In this document: positions 16,184 to 24,924 of the stretch, piece after piece
Layout of the letters: the number at the start of each line of letters is the position of its first letter
Numbering within the stretch: position 1 is the stretch's first letter
Assembly (NCBI GenBank): GCA_964642165.1
Contig: CAZXOC010000042.1
Coordinates: forward strand, 1 to 34,961
DNA: 34,961 nucleotides
Reading direction: 5' to 3'
Source of the DNA: CAYRVX01 sp964642165
Lineage (GTDB): Bacteria > Planctomycetota > Phycisphaerae > SM23-33
The notes under the pieces: generated by a model
Databases searched by the model: none
What the model saw: the letters and a program-made list of their open reading frames with translations, nothing else
What the model was told of the DNA's origin: nothing
Made by a program: the position numbers and the translations under genes

Positions 16184-17894
16184 GCGGGGCATGCGAGGTC
16201 CGGCTGCCAGGGTGCTGATCTGTCTTATCCCGGGGTGGATGTCGGTCTGCTGCGCGGGGGCCGCGCCGGGCCTGGAGGGGGCCGCCGTGTCCGAGCCGCG
16301 CCGCATCACCATCCACACCGACGACGTCGTGCACCGGCGCTTCGGCGGCGTGGGGTTTCACGTCTACCACCACGTCTTCGACTCGACGAAGCGGCACCTC
16401 GACGAGGTGCTCGCCAAGCGATGGCGGGAGCTGAACCCCTCCTTCGCCCGCATGAACGACAAGTGGGACTGGGACCGCGCGACGCTCGACAAGGTGGCGG
16501 AGCACATCCTCCGGCTGAAGGCGACCGGCACGGAGGTCTACCTGACGACCTGGAACCCGCGGGACACCCGGGCGGGCGCCGACCGGGCCGCCTACGCGAA
16601 GCGCGTCGTGGACAACCTCGAGTACCTCGTGCGGCGGAGGGGCTGCACGAACATCCGGACCTACTGCATGACCAACGAGCTGTCGCTGGGCCGGTGGGGC
16701 GTGCTGCGGCGCGACCTGCCGAAGTTCCGCGACTACCACCGCGAGCTGTTCGCGGAGCTGCGGCGGCGCAAGCTCGACATCCGCCTGCTCGCCACCGACG
16801 CCTCGCCCGTCGGCCGCTGGGATACGATCGACTGGGCCGCCGAGAACATGGACGACCTCACCGGCGTCTACGGCGGGCACCACTACGTCAACAAGCACGC
16901 CCTGGACGATCCGAAGTTCTACGGGTGGTTCCGCTCGCAGGTCGCGCGGGCGGCCGGCGTCGCGCGCCGATGCGGCAAGGACTTCATCCTCGGCGAGTTC
17001 GGCTGCAAGCAGGACGGCCGCGTCATCGGCGGCGTCAAGATGGACCGCTGCGTCTACTGGGACACGCCGCAAGAGCCCCTGGTGGCCCTCCAGCTTGCCG
17101 AGGCGGCCCTCGCCGCGATCAACGGCGGGGCCTACGCCATGGGCTGCTGGACGTTCAGCGACTTCCCCGACCCCGCGCCCGGGCGCAAGTACATGAACAA
17201 GTGGGGCACGTTCCGCTGGAGCGGCACGGACTACCGGACGCGCGACCACTACTACGCCTACGGGCTGCTGACGAAGTTCTTCCGGGGTCCCGCCATCGTG
17301 CTGCGGACCGAGGCGGCCGACGCCCTGCTCCGCGTCGCGGCCGTGCGCCACCACGGCGCGAAGACCTGGTCCATCGCGATCGTCAACCGCGGCGGCGCGC
17401 CGGCGCGCGTGCGGGTCGGCTGGGTCAGCGCAGAGGCCCGGGCGATCCGCGGCGCCGCGTTCCGGAAGTACGTCTACGACCCGAGGCACGTCCCGCAGCA
17501 CCGCTTCGGCGACCTCCAGGCACCTGCCGGCACCGTCGCCCTGCGGAACGGTCACCTGGAGGACACGCTGGCGGCAGGGACGTTGACGGTCTACACGACG
17601 GCGTACGACGACCGGCCGCCGGAGGCGGTCCGGGACCTGCGCGCCCGGCGCACGCCCGACGGCAAGGTGCGCCTGACGTGGAGCCCCAGCCCGGAGCCCG
17701 ACCTGTGCTACTACCGGGTGTTCCGCTCGCACAAGGCGGACTTCGCGCCCGGCGTCGGCACGCAGATCGGCTCGACCGTCGCGGCGGAGTTCGTGGACGA
17801 TGCCGCCCCCGCCCGCGCGAAAGCGCACTACGCCGTCCTGGCCGTGGACCAGTCCGGAAACGCCGGTGGGGCCGCGAAGGCGAGTCCCCGGTAG
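16179..17894 (+). CDS. Exported clan-A glycosidase-like protein with C-terminal FN3 domain, 571 aa
   Basis: A signal peptide (to about residue 26) is followed by a TIM-barrel glycosidase-like domain. The probable acid/base is E167 in YCMTNELSLG, and the probable nucleophile is E273 in FILGEFGCK. 'NE' after strand 4 and 'GEFG' after strand 7 are the clan GH-A signature. It most resembles GH39-, GH5- or GH30-like enzymes, but I cannot name the family. A small beta-domain (about 330-470) follows, then a fibronectin type III-like domain (about 480-571) with DLRARRTPDGKVRLTWSPS and YYRVFRS. No Shine-Dalgarno is visible at the ATG at 16179 or at the in-frame ATG at 16191; either could be the start. 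It follows the DUF1080 gene by about 100 bases. A substrate-side role in the locus is inferred. Confidence 0.75.
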   Translation: MLRGMRGPAARVLICLIPGWMSVCCAGAAPGLEGAAVSEPRRITIHTDDVVHRRFGGVGFHVYHHVFDSTKRHLDEVLAKRWRELNPSFARMNDKWDWDRATLDKVAEHILRLKATGTEVYLTTWNPRDTRAGADRAAYAKRVVDNLEYLVRRRGCTNIRTYCMTNELSLGRWGVLRRDLPKFRDYHRELFAELRRRKLDIRLLATDASPVGRWDTIDWAAENMDDLTGVYGGHHYVNKHALDDPKFYGWFRSQVARAAGVARRCGKDFILGEFGCKQDGRVIGGVKMDRCVYWDTPQEPLVALQLAEAALAAINGGAYAMGCWTFSDFPDPAPGRKYMNKWGTFRWSGTDYRTRDHYYAYGLLTKFFRGPAIVLRTEAADALLRVAAVRHHGAKTWSIAIVNRGGAPARVRVGWVSAEARAIRGAAFRKYVYDPRHVPQHRFGDLQAPAGTVALRNGHLEDTLAAGTLTVYTTAYDDRPPEAVRDLRARRTPDGKVRLTWSPSPEPDLCYYRVFRSHKADFAPGVGTQIGSTVAAEFVDDAAPARAKAHYAVLAVDQSGNAGGAAKASPR

Positions 17895-18083
17895 CGAGCC
17901 CGGAACGTCCGAAGCCCGGGCGGGCCGAAGGAAGGCAACGCCGACGGGCAGTTCCGCCGCCCGGGCAAGGTCACCCTCGTGGTGGACCAGGACGCCGACG
18001 GGTTCTACGTCGGCATTCCCGACAAGGGCGCGATCAGCCTGTTCGAGCCGTGGAACCTCTTCGATTCCGTGCTCGCGGACTGA
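17895..18083 (+). pseudogene. Coding-like tail after the glycosidase stop codon, possible gene remnant
   Basis: Directly after the TAG at 17892-17894 the same frame stays open for 62 codons to a TGA at 18081. GC3 is as high as in real genes here, and the peptide looks protein-like: KVTLVVDQDADGFYVGIPDK, then an acidic/aromatic end. There is no ATG, GTG or TTG until GTG at 17979, which has AAGG eight bases upstream and would give only 34 residues. It may be the decayed end of another gene, an extension lost by a point mutation to TAG, or a very small gene. I do not recognise the family. Confidence 0.3.
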
Positions 18084-18098
18084 AGCACGATCGCCGGT

Positions 18099-21000
18099 TC
18101 AGGAGGCCGGCTTCATCTCCCGCGCCCCGCGGCGGCAGGGCTTGCGGAGCTTGTACAGCGCGATCCGCTTGGCGATGCGGTCGGCCATCTGGCGATGCCC
18201 AATGCCCAGCGCCAGCGACCGCGCGCTGCGGGCCGTGGCGACCGCATCGTCGAACTGCCCCAGCTCGGCTTGGGCGGCCGCCAGGGCGTCCAGCATGTCG
18301 GGCTGCTTGTTCTTCGTGAGCTTGCAGGCCCACCCGGCCAGGCGCAGAGCCTCCTTGCCGTCTCGCAGGTCGGCCTCGTCGCTCGTCGCCAGCACCCACG
18401 CCAGCTCGCTCATGGCCTCGGGCCAGGTCGGGCGCTTGGCCAGGGCCAGCCGGAACTGCACCGCCGCGTCGCCGTCGCGCCCGATCCGCACCAGGCGCGT
18501 CGCCAGGTTGTAGTGCCGCAGCGCGGTCGGCTCGAGCTTGACCGCCGCCGCGAAGTGAAGGATCGCCTCCCGCTCGCGCCCCACCTTCGACAGCGCGACC
18601 CCCGCGTTGGTGTGCGCGCCCGCCCGCCGCGGCTGGACGGCCAGCACCTTCTCGTAGTGCTCGGCGGCCTCGCGGTACTTCCGCTGCACCAGCAGCGCGT
18701 AGGCCAGCCGCTCGCGCGTCTGCCAGTCGCCCTCGCGGAGGGAGACGGCCTTGGCGTAGTGGCCCGCGGCCTCCGGGCGCCGCCCCAGGCGCTCCAGCGC
18801 GATGCCCAGGTCGCGATGCCCCCCGGCCAGCTCGTCATTCAGCCGGACGGCCTCGGTCAGGTGATGGGCCGCCCCGCGGGGGTCCTTCTCCGCCAGCAGC
18901 GCCTGGCCGAGCATCAGGTGCGCCCGCGCGTTGGTGGGCGCCAGCTCGACCGCGCGGCGGTAGTGCGGCATCGCCTCGCCGCGTCGGCGCTGCGTCTCGA
19001 GCAGCCCGCCGAGGTCCAGGTGCACGGCCGCTTCCTCGCTCGCCTCCAGCGCCTTGTGGTAGTACCGGATGGCCTCCTCGGTCCGGCTGCGCCGACTGAG
19101 CAGCTTGGCGAGGTTCCGCAGCGCCCCGACGTGGTCGGGCTCGGCGGCCAGGACCTTCGCGAACTGCTCCTCGGCCTCCTTGAGCTTCCCCCCGCGGGCC
19201 AGCGCGATGGCGAGGTTGGTCCGCGCGTCGTGGTGGGCGGGGTTGGCCGCCAGCACCTCGCGGAAGCATGGCATGGCCTTTTTCGCCTCGCCCTTCCACA
19301 GCAGGGCCGCCCCGAGGTTGTTCCGCGCGTTCAGGTCGCGAGGCAGGATCGCCAGCGAGGCCTCGAAGTGCCCCGTCGCCTCGTCGAACCGGCCCTGCTG
19401 GAGAAGCGTCACGCCGAGCTGCTTCTCGTACTCGGCGCTGCCGGGCAGTTGCTGGATCAGCTTCCGCCACTGCTCGCCCGCGCCGGCATGGTCGCCGAAG
19501 CCGTACAGGCACAAGGCGTAGTTGCTCCGCAGCGCCAGGTCGTCCGGGCGGCGCTTCATCGCCTGCCGGTACGTGGCCAGCGCCTCGTCCCCGGCCTCCG
19601 GCAAGGTGAACTTGCGGTGGCGCTTCACCTCGCCGCGCCAGTGTGCCACGCGCTCGGCGTTGTCGAGCTGGCTGGTGAACGGCGGCCTCGAAACCTGCTT
19701 CACGATGATTCGGGCGATCTTGTAGCGGTCCCAGCCCGTCAGGGGGAGCCGCTCGAGGCACCGGCTCCGGGAGGGCGGCTCGACGGGCGCCGTCGCCGCC
19801 CCGCCCCCCGCCGGCAGCTTGTGCGCGAGCAGCTTCGTCACCTCCGGCAGCAGCGCGGCCGCGATGAGGTAGTTCCCCTCGTCGTTCATGTGGCAATGAT
19901 CGAGGAAGAGATCCAGCCCCGGCAGGCCGTGCGGGCTGTTCGGGCGCTGCGCGAACCGCTTCTCGACGTCCACGAAGCCGTCGGCGTGCTTCGCCTCGCC
20001 GCGAAGGACCCGAGCGACGGCGCTGTCGGCCCGCACGCGGAGGACGTCCAGGTCCCGGGCGAGGACGAAATGCCGGCGGGCCTCTGCCGGCTCGCCCGCG
20101 GCCAGCAGGCTCCGCGCCAGCAGGTAGTGCAGGTCGGCGAAGCGAGCGTCGATCTTCTCCGCCGCCCGGAAGTGCCGGATCGCCTCGGCGTGCCTGGCGC
20201 CCAGGGCCGCGACGACGCCGGCCTTGTTGAGCTCCTTCCAGCGGGCCAGGTCCTTCTCGCTCAGGTCGCGGCGGTGGTGCGACATGAACGGGGCGCAGTC
20301 GCGCAGGTTGGTGGCCACGGTGCAGAGCACGCTGCGCGCCCCGCTTTCCCTCGCGGCGGCCAGGATGTCCCGGACGTTGGCCCCGAGGTGCTCGAAAGTC
20401 CGGTTCAGTCGCGGGTCGTCGGCCTCGACGTAGCCGCCGACGAACGTCTCCATGCCGCGCCAGACTCGCGGGCGCGCCCCGCCCAGACCCCGGATCGCGC
20501 TGCCCACGAGCTGGCCCGTGCGTGTGCCCTTGATCCAGATGCTCGCGCGGATCGTCGTCAGGTTGGGCGAGAACTGGGTGAAGGCGTCGGAGATCCCGTA
20601 GGGCCCGACGACGTCGTTGTTGCCGATGTAGACGACGAACAGGTCCGGCTCGTACTTCCGGGCGTCCAGCGCGACGGCCCGGGCGACGTGGGAGCTCATG
20701 CCCTCCATGGCGGCGTTGACCAGCTCGAACCGCACGTCGGGGTGGCGGTCGATCAGCATGGCCCGGAGGATCCGCGAGAAGCTGAAGGCCGGCTCGGGCG
20801 AGCCCATCGCCGCCGACCCGCCGAAGACGAAGATGCGGATCGTCCGGGGCGGCTTCTTCCCGGCGATGCGGAACGGCAGCGGCGCCTTGGAGCCCGTCGG
20901 CGGGAAAAACCGCCAGGCGAACCGCTGGTTGCAGGTGACATCGCTCGACCCCGGAACGGCGGCAAAGAAGCCCGTGGCGTACCCGTAGCCGAACAGCCGC

Positions 21001-21185
21001 AGCGCCAGCTCCAGCAGCAGGAAGAACGCCGCCGGAACGGCCGTCATCGCGATCAGGCGGAACAGCCACTTCCGCGCTCCGGTCGGCCCGGCGGGACGCC
21101 TTGGCGCGGACCTCTCGACGGCGAGCGTCCCGTCGTCGGGCCTTTCGGCGCCGGTCGCCTCGATAGATGCCGAGTCCTGTTCCAT
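18099..21185 (-). CDS. Membrane-anchored SGNH hydrolase with TPR insertion and C-terminal TPR array, 1028 aa
   Basis: After a charged N-terminus, one membrane span (about 41-63) anchors the protein. An SGNH/GDSL-like domain follows: block I FGGSAAMG with Ser124, block III YIGNND (188-191), and block V DHCHMND with D429 and H432 as the remaining dyad. About 90 residues between blocks III and V (320-400) form two TPR-like helical hairpins, so TPRs sit inside the hydrolase fold. From about 540 to 985 there are about 11-12 classical TPRs, for example ALRNLAKLLSRRSRTEEAIR. SGNH enzymes of this kind add or remove acyl groups on cell-surface glycans; the substrate here is unknown. The ATG at 21185 has GAGGAG only one base before it, unusually close, but there is no in-frame start upstream before a stop. 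It converges on the glycosidase gene. Confidence 0.85.
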   Translation of the reverse strand: MEQDSASIEATGAERPDDGTLAVERSAPRRPAGPTGARKWLFRLIAMTAVPAAFFLLLELALRLFGYGYATGFFAAVPGSSDVTCNQRFAWRFFPPTGSKAPLPFRIAGKKPPRTIRIFVFGGSAAMGSPEPAFSFSRILRAMLIDRHPDVRFELVNAAMEGMSSHVARAVALDARKYEPDLFVVYIGNNDVVGPYGISDAFTQFSPNLTTIRASIWIKGTRTGQLVGSAIRGLGGARPRVWRGMETFVGGYVEADDPRLNRTFEHLGANVRDILAAARESGARSVLCTVATNLRDCAPFMSHHRRDLSEKDLARWKELNKAGVVAALGARHAEAIRHFRAAEKIDARFADLHYLLARSLLAAGEPAEARRHFVLARDLDVLRVRADSAVARVLRGEAKHADGFVDVEKRFAQRPNSPHGLPGLDLFLDHCHMNDEGNYLIAAALLPEVTKLLAHKLPAGGGAATAPVEPPSRSRCLERLPLTGWDRYKIARIIVKQVSRPPFTSQLDNAERVAHWRGEVKRHRKFTLPEAGDEALATYRQAMKRRPDDLALRSNYALCLYGFGDHAGAGEQWRKLIQQLPGSAEYEKQLGVTLLQQGRFDEATGHFEASLAILPRDLNARNNLGAALLWKGEAKKAMPCFREVLAANPAHHDARTNLAIALARGGKLKEAEEQFAKVLAAEPDHVGALRNLAKLLSRRSRTEEAIRYYHKALEASEEAAVHLDLGGLLETQRRRGEAMPHYRRAVELAPTNARAHLMLGQALLAEKDPRGAAHHLTEAVRLNDELAGGHRDLGIALERLGRRPEAAGHYAKAVSLREGDWQTRERLAYALLVQRKYREAAEHYEKVLAVQPRRAGAHTNAGVALSKVGREREAILHFAAAVKLEPTALRHYNLATRLVRIGRDGDAAVQFRLALAKRPTWPEAMSELAWVLATSDEADLRDGKEALRLAGWACKLTKNKQPDMLDALAAAQAELGQFDDAVATARSARSLALGIGHRQMADRIAKRIALYKLRKPCRRGAREMKPAS

Positions 21186-21249
21186 GCTCCTCGTGGGTCA
21201 GGGGGACGGCCCTGCGCTCCGCGTCGCCGCCCACAGGGCGCGAACGTCG

Positions 21250-21255
21250 ATTATA
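21250..21255 (-). promoter_or_regulatory. Consensus -10 box before the SGNH-TPR gene
   Basis: TATAAT on the minus strand, 6/6, about 65 bases upstream of the ATG at 21185. No good -35 lies 16-18 bases upstream. Confidence 0.4.
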
Positions 21256-21336
21256 CCCATCCGGGCGTCGCGAATCCCCTCCGTCCCGATGCCGATGGGT
21301 GCGATCGGTCGGCCCCGCGGTGCTCGCCCCGTGATC

Positions 21337-21365
21337 TTGTCGCGGACCGCCGCTGCCCGTATGAT
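21337..21365 (+). promoter_or_regulatory. Putative sigma-70 promoter of the nested-CBM glycosidase gene
   Basis: TTGTCG (21337-21342), a 17-base spacer, then TATGAT (21360-21365), 48 bases before the ATG at 21413. The -10 is 5/6, the -35 is 4/6 and the spacing is optimal, making it one of the better promoters in the window. Confidence 0.55.
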
Positions 21366-21412
21366 AGTCCGTCTGCATCCTTGTCGTGCCGTCTGACCCC
21401 AAGGAGCCCGCT

Positions 21413-23977
21413 ATGAAGCGCCCGATGCTTGCCGTCTTGCTCCTGCCCGCCGTGCTGCACGCCGCCGCGGCGCCCCTCGCGGCGCAGGTCCAGGAGCTGG
21501 TCCCCTTCGTCATCCCGGCTACGCCGAGCCCCAGGTCGCTCGTGACCGTGTCGCGCCCGCAGCCGCTGGCCCCCGGCGGTGAGCGCATCGCCGCGCGGGA
21601 CGGGCACTTCCACCGCGGCGGGCGTCGCGTCCGCGTCTGGGGCGTCAACACGTGCTTCGGCGCGAGCTTTCCCACCCACGAGGACGCGGAGAAGGTCGCC
21701 GAGCGACTCGCCCGGGCCGGGATCAACTCCGTCCGCCTGCACCACATGGACATGCAGAACTTCCCCAGCGGCATCTGGGACCCGAAGGACCCCAGGAGGC
21801 TGTCGGCGGAAGCCCTGGATCGGCTCGATTACTTCATCGACCAGCTCGCGCGCCGCGGCATCAGCGTCAACGCCAACCTGCACGTCTCGCGGACGCACAG
21901 CCGTGTGCTCTCCCTGCCGCAACAGGGCGACATGCCCAGCTTCGACAAGATCATCGGCATCTTCACGCCGAAGCTCATCGCCGCCCAGAAGGCCTACGCC
22001 CGCGACCTGCTGACGCACGTCAACCGGTACCGCAAGGTCCGCTACGCCGACGACCCCGCCGTGGCGTTCGTCGAGATCACCAACGAGAACAGCTTGTTCA
22101 TGTGGGGCGCCGAGAGCCGCCTTCGCCGCCTCGGGCCGTACTACGCGAAGATCCTCCGCGGCCTGTGGGCCGGCTGGCTGAAGAAGCGCTACGGCTCGAC
22201 GGGCGCGCTGCGCAAGGCTTGGAGCCGGGGCGCCCAGCCCTTGGGGAAGAACCTGATCGGGGACGCGGCCTTCACCCTCCAGCCACCAGCTGATGCCAAC
22301 GCGCCGCGCTGGTCGCTGGAGCAGCACGCGGGCACGAAGGCGAGCGTCCGGAAGCTCGACGGCACGGCGAACGCCGGGCGCGTCGAGATCGGCCGGATCG
22401 ACGGAACCGACTGGCACGTCCAGCTCAAGAACGTCCGCCTGCCCCTGCGCGGCGGGCAGTACTACACGCTGGCGTTCCGCGCCCGGGCCGAAGCGCCGCG
22501 CGGGATCGGCGTGGCCGTCGGGCAGGACCACGAGCCGTGGCGCAACCTGGGCCTCAGCCGCAACATCCAGCTCGGCCGGGCGTGGAAGAGCTTCCGCATA
22601 GGCTTCACGGCCCAGGCCGACGACGACAACGCCCGCGTGAGCTTCGTCGTCGGCGGTGACCGGGCCGCCGTGGAGCTGGCCGACGTGCTGCTGGCCCCAG
22701 GCGGGCAGGTGGGCTTGCGCGAAGGCGAGGGCCTCGAGGCCGCGAGCATCGCCCTCTTCGCCGACAGCGAGGTCGAGGCCCGCGCCCTGGATCGCATGCG
22801 TTTCCTGGCCGACACGGAGAAGCGGTACTTCGACGACATGCGCCGCTTCATCCGGGACGAACTGGGCTGCAAGGCGCTGGTCACCGGCACGATCGTCTTC
22901 GGCCCGGCGGGGTTGTACGCCCAGAGCGACATGGACTTCCTCGACGGGCACAGCTACTGGCACCACCCGCACTTCCCCGGGCGGGCGTGGGACATGGGCA
23001 ACTGGCTCGTCGAGAACTCCGCGATGACGGACAGCCGCGGCGGCGGGACGCTGGGCGAGCTGGCCTGCCAGCGTCTGGCCGGCAAGCCCTACACCGTCAG
23101 CGAGTACAACCACCCCGCCCCGATGGACCCCCAGGCCGAATGCGTGCCGATGATCGCCGCCTTCGCCGCCAGCCAGGACTGGGACGGCGTCTGGCTGTTC
23201 GCCTACTGCCACCGCACGAACGACTGGGACAAGCAGCACTTCACGAGCTTCTTCGACCTGGACGCCAATCCCGCCAAGTTCGCCTTCTTCGCCCCCGCGG
23301 CCGTGATGTTCCGCGACGCCGGGTTGGCACCCGTCGCGCCCGAGATGCTCTGCGAGCTGCCCGCGGCCGGCGACCCGTTGACGACCTTTGCCCGGCTGCA
23401 CATTCGCCACGGGCGGAGCATGAAGAACGTCGTGGCGCGGGACTTCCGGGCCGGCTGGGGCGACATGCTCCGCGGACGGGTGTACGTGACGACCGGCGCC
23501 AAGCCGGGCAAGCCCGTGCGGTCCGGCAGGCCGATCGGCTGGGCGGTGAAGGACGGCCGCGGACGCTTCGTCGCCCGCGGCGAGCGCGCCATCGCCGAGA
23601 CCGGCTGGCGCCCGGGAGCCGACGGCAAGGTCACCTTCCGCGCCGTGATGGCCGCCGCGCTCGACGCCAAGCCGCTCGACGAGAGCCGCAAGGTGCTCAT
23701 CGCCGCCTGCGGGCGCTGCGAGAACACGGATATGAAGTTCACGCCTGACCGCCGCACAGTCGGGCGGAACTGGGGCCGGGCGCCCGTGCGGATCGAGCCG
23801 GTGGACCACCCCCTGCACCTGAGCGGCTGGGCTGGCAGGCCGGCCGTCCTCCAGCCGCTCGGACCCGATGGGCGGCCCAAGGGCTCGCCCGTGACCGTCC
23901 ACCTGTCGAGCGCCTGCGTCCTGCGGCTCTCGGCGAAGCACCAGACGATGTGGTACCTCCTGACGCGAGCCGACTGA
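21413..23977 (+). CDS. Exported clan GH-A glycosidase with a carbohydrate-binding domain nested in the barrel, 854 aa
   Basis: A signal peptide (MKRPMLAVLLLP, cleavage near 24) precedes a catalytic barrel that opens with RVRVWGVNTCFG (73-83) and GINSVRLHHMDM. The probable acid/base is E225 (EITNENSLF) and the probable nucleophile is E564 (TVSEYNHP). Between them, about 280-432, sits a beta-sandwich resembling CBM4/9-type modules (QYYTLAFRARAE, then WKSFRIGFTA, ending VELADVLLAPG). The binding domain is therefore inserted inside the barrel rather than attached to one end. The C-terminal part (about 650-854) is beta-rich. The ATG at 21413 has AAGGAG six bases upstream; an in-frame GTG at 21386 is less likely. 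It converges with the heptosyltransferase gene, with 7 bases between them. The GH family (GH5-like or an unclassified clan-A family) and substrate are uncertain. Confidence 0.82.
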   Translation: MKRPMLAVLLLPAVLHAAAAPLAAQVQELVPFVIPATPSPRSLVTVSRPQPLAPGGERIAARDGHFHRGGRRVRVWGVNTCFGASFPTHEDAEKVAERLARAGINSVRLHHMDMQNFPSGIWDPKDPRRLSAEALDRLDYFIDQLARRGISVNANLHVSRTHSRVLSLPQQGDMPSFDKIIGIFTPKLIAAQKAYARDLLTHVNRYRKVRYADDPAVAFVEITNENSLFMWGAESRLRRLGPYYAKILRGLWAGWLKKRYGSTGALRKAWSRGAQPLGKNLIGDAAFTLQPPADANAPRWSLEQHAGTKASVRKLDGTANAGRVEIGRIDGTDWHVQLKNVRLPLRGGQYYTLAFRARAEAPRGIGVAVGQDHEPWRNLGLSRNIQLGRAWKSFRIGFTAQADDDNARVSFVVGGDRAAVELADVLLAPGGQVGLREGEGLEAASIALFADSEVEARALDRMRFLADTEKRYFDDMRRFIRDELGCKALVTGTIVFGPAGLYAQSDMDFLDGHSYWHHPHFPGRAWDMGNWLVENSAMTDSRGGGTLGELACQRLAGKPYTVSEYNHPAPMDPQAECVPMIAAFAASQDWDGVWLFAYCHRTNDWDKQHFTSFFDLDANPAKFAFFAPAAVMFRDAGLAPVAPEMLCELPAAGDPLTTFARLHIRHGRSMKNVVARDFRAGWGDMLRGRVYVTTGAKPGKPVRSGRPIGWAVKDGRGRFVARGERAIAETGWRPGADGKVTFRAVMAAALDAKPLDESRKVLIAACGRCENTDMKFTPDRRTVGRNWGRAPVRIEPVDHPLHLSGWAGRPAVLQPLGPDGRPKGSPVTVHLSSACVLRLSAKHQTMWYLLTRAD

Positions 23978-23984
23978 CCGGCGC

Positions 23985-24908
23985 CTACTGCCACTGCCGC
24001 AGGGCTGCCAGGACGCGGGGCACGTCGATGTCCGTCATCCCGGCGGCGCGGACGACCTCGACCATCCGCCCCAGCGGGCGAAAATGGCGCGGGTCCGTCG
24101 GCCCGAACAGTGCCAGCGTGGGCGTCCCGACGGCGGCGGCGAGGTGCGACGCGCCGGAGTCGTTGCCCAGGCAGGCGGCGCCGGCGAGCACGCCGGCCAG
24201 GACCGCCAGCGGCTCGGCCACCATAACGGGGAACCGTCGCCGAAGGCGCTCGACGCGCCCGTCGAGCCAACGCTCCAGTTCGACCGGCCCCAGCGCGAAG
24301 ACGACGCCGAGCCCGTCGGCGCGCAGCGCCGAGGCGACCTCCAGGAAGCCGTCCAGCGGCCAGCATTTCACCTCCGCGCCCGCCCCCGGATGGATAACGA
24401 CGTAGGGGCTCTCGGCAGGCATGCCGAGCCTCGTCAGGGCTTCGCCTGCCTGATCGCGCCATTCGGCCGGGATCGACCACGGCGCGGGCGCCGGCGACGG
24501 CACGCCGAGCGTGTCGGCCCAAAGCGCCGTCAGATGGCCGTCGAAGTCCGCCGGCGGGCGGGTCGGCAGGAAGGCGGCCTCGACCGCGCCGCACGCCGCC
24601 GCGAGGCGTCGCTCGGCGCGCTCGCGCCCACCGCCGAAGCAACTGATCAGCCGGTCGTGCCGCCCAAGGAGACCGGGCAGGCAGCACTCGCCCAGCGGCG
24701 CGTCGGAGAACACCTCGTGCATCGGCAGCGACTCGAAGTCCACGGCCGCGTCCACCACACCCGCCCCGGCCAGCAGCCGGGCCTTCTCCCCGCCGGCAAC
24801 GAGCGTCACGCGCCCCCCAATGGCGGCCAGCAGGTGCCCGAAGAGGACCACGTCGCCCAGGGCGCCGGGGTGGACGGCCAGGATGGACGGTCGGTCGGCG
24901 TCGCGCAT
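23985..24908 (-). CDS. Glycosyltransferase family 9 (heptosyltransferase-like) protein, 307 aa
   Basis: This is the ADP-heptose:LPS heptosyltransferase fold, which acts at the cytoplasmic side of the inner membrane. The N-terminus has HPGALGDVVLFGHLL, the family's usual 'GxLGDVV' start. The second domain has VIHPGAGAEVKCWP and the nucleotide-sugar motif GNDSGASHLAAAVG, followed by LALFGPTDP. The length is slightly short for the family (usually 320-360), with a compact linker. Its presence implies an LPS-like or other heptosylated envelope glycan, but the exact donor and acceptor cannot be read. It starts 16 bases after the mnmA stop, with GGAG eight bases before the ATG at 24908, so it is translated from the mnmA transcript. 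I see no functional link to mnmA. Confidence 0.88.
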   Translation of the reverse strand: MRDADRPSILAVHPGALGDVVLFGHLLAAIGGRVTLVAGGEKARLLAGAGVVDAAVDFESLPMHEVFSDAPLGECCLPGLLGRHDRLISCFGGGRERAERRLAAACGAVEAAFLPTRPPADFDGHLTALWADTLGVPSPAPAPWSIPAEWRDQAGEALTRLGMPAESPYVVIHPGAGAEVKCWPLDGFLEVASALRADGLGVVFALGPVELERWLDGRVERLRRRFPVMVAEPLAVLAGVLAGAACLGNDSGASHLAAAVGTPTLALFGPTDPRHFRPLGRMVEVVRAAGMTDIDVPRVLAALRQWQ

Positions 24909-24924
24909 GACCGCGTCTCCGGTG

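Noticed and set aside
17979..18083. HicB-like antitoxin call for the coding-like tail ('DADGFYVGIPDKG')
   Set aside because: Only a loose resemblance to the 'DGyyVasvPd' motif, with no HicA partner and no proper length.
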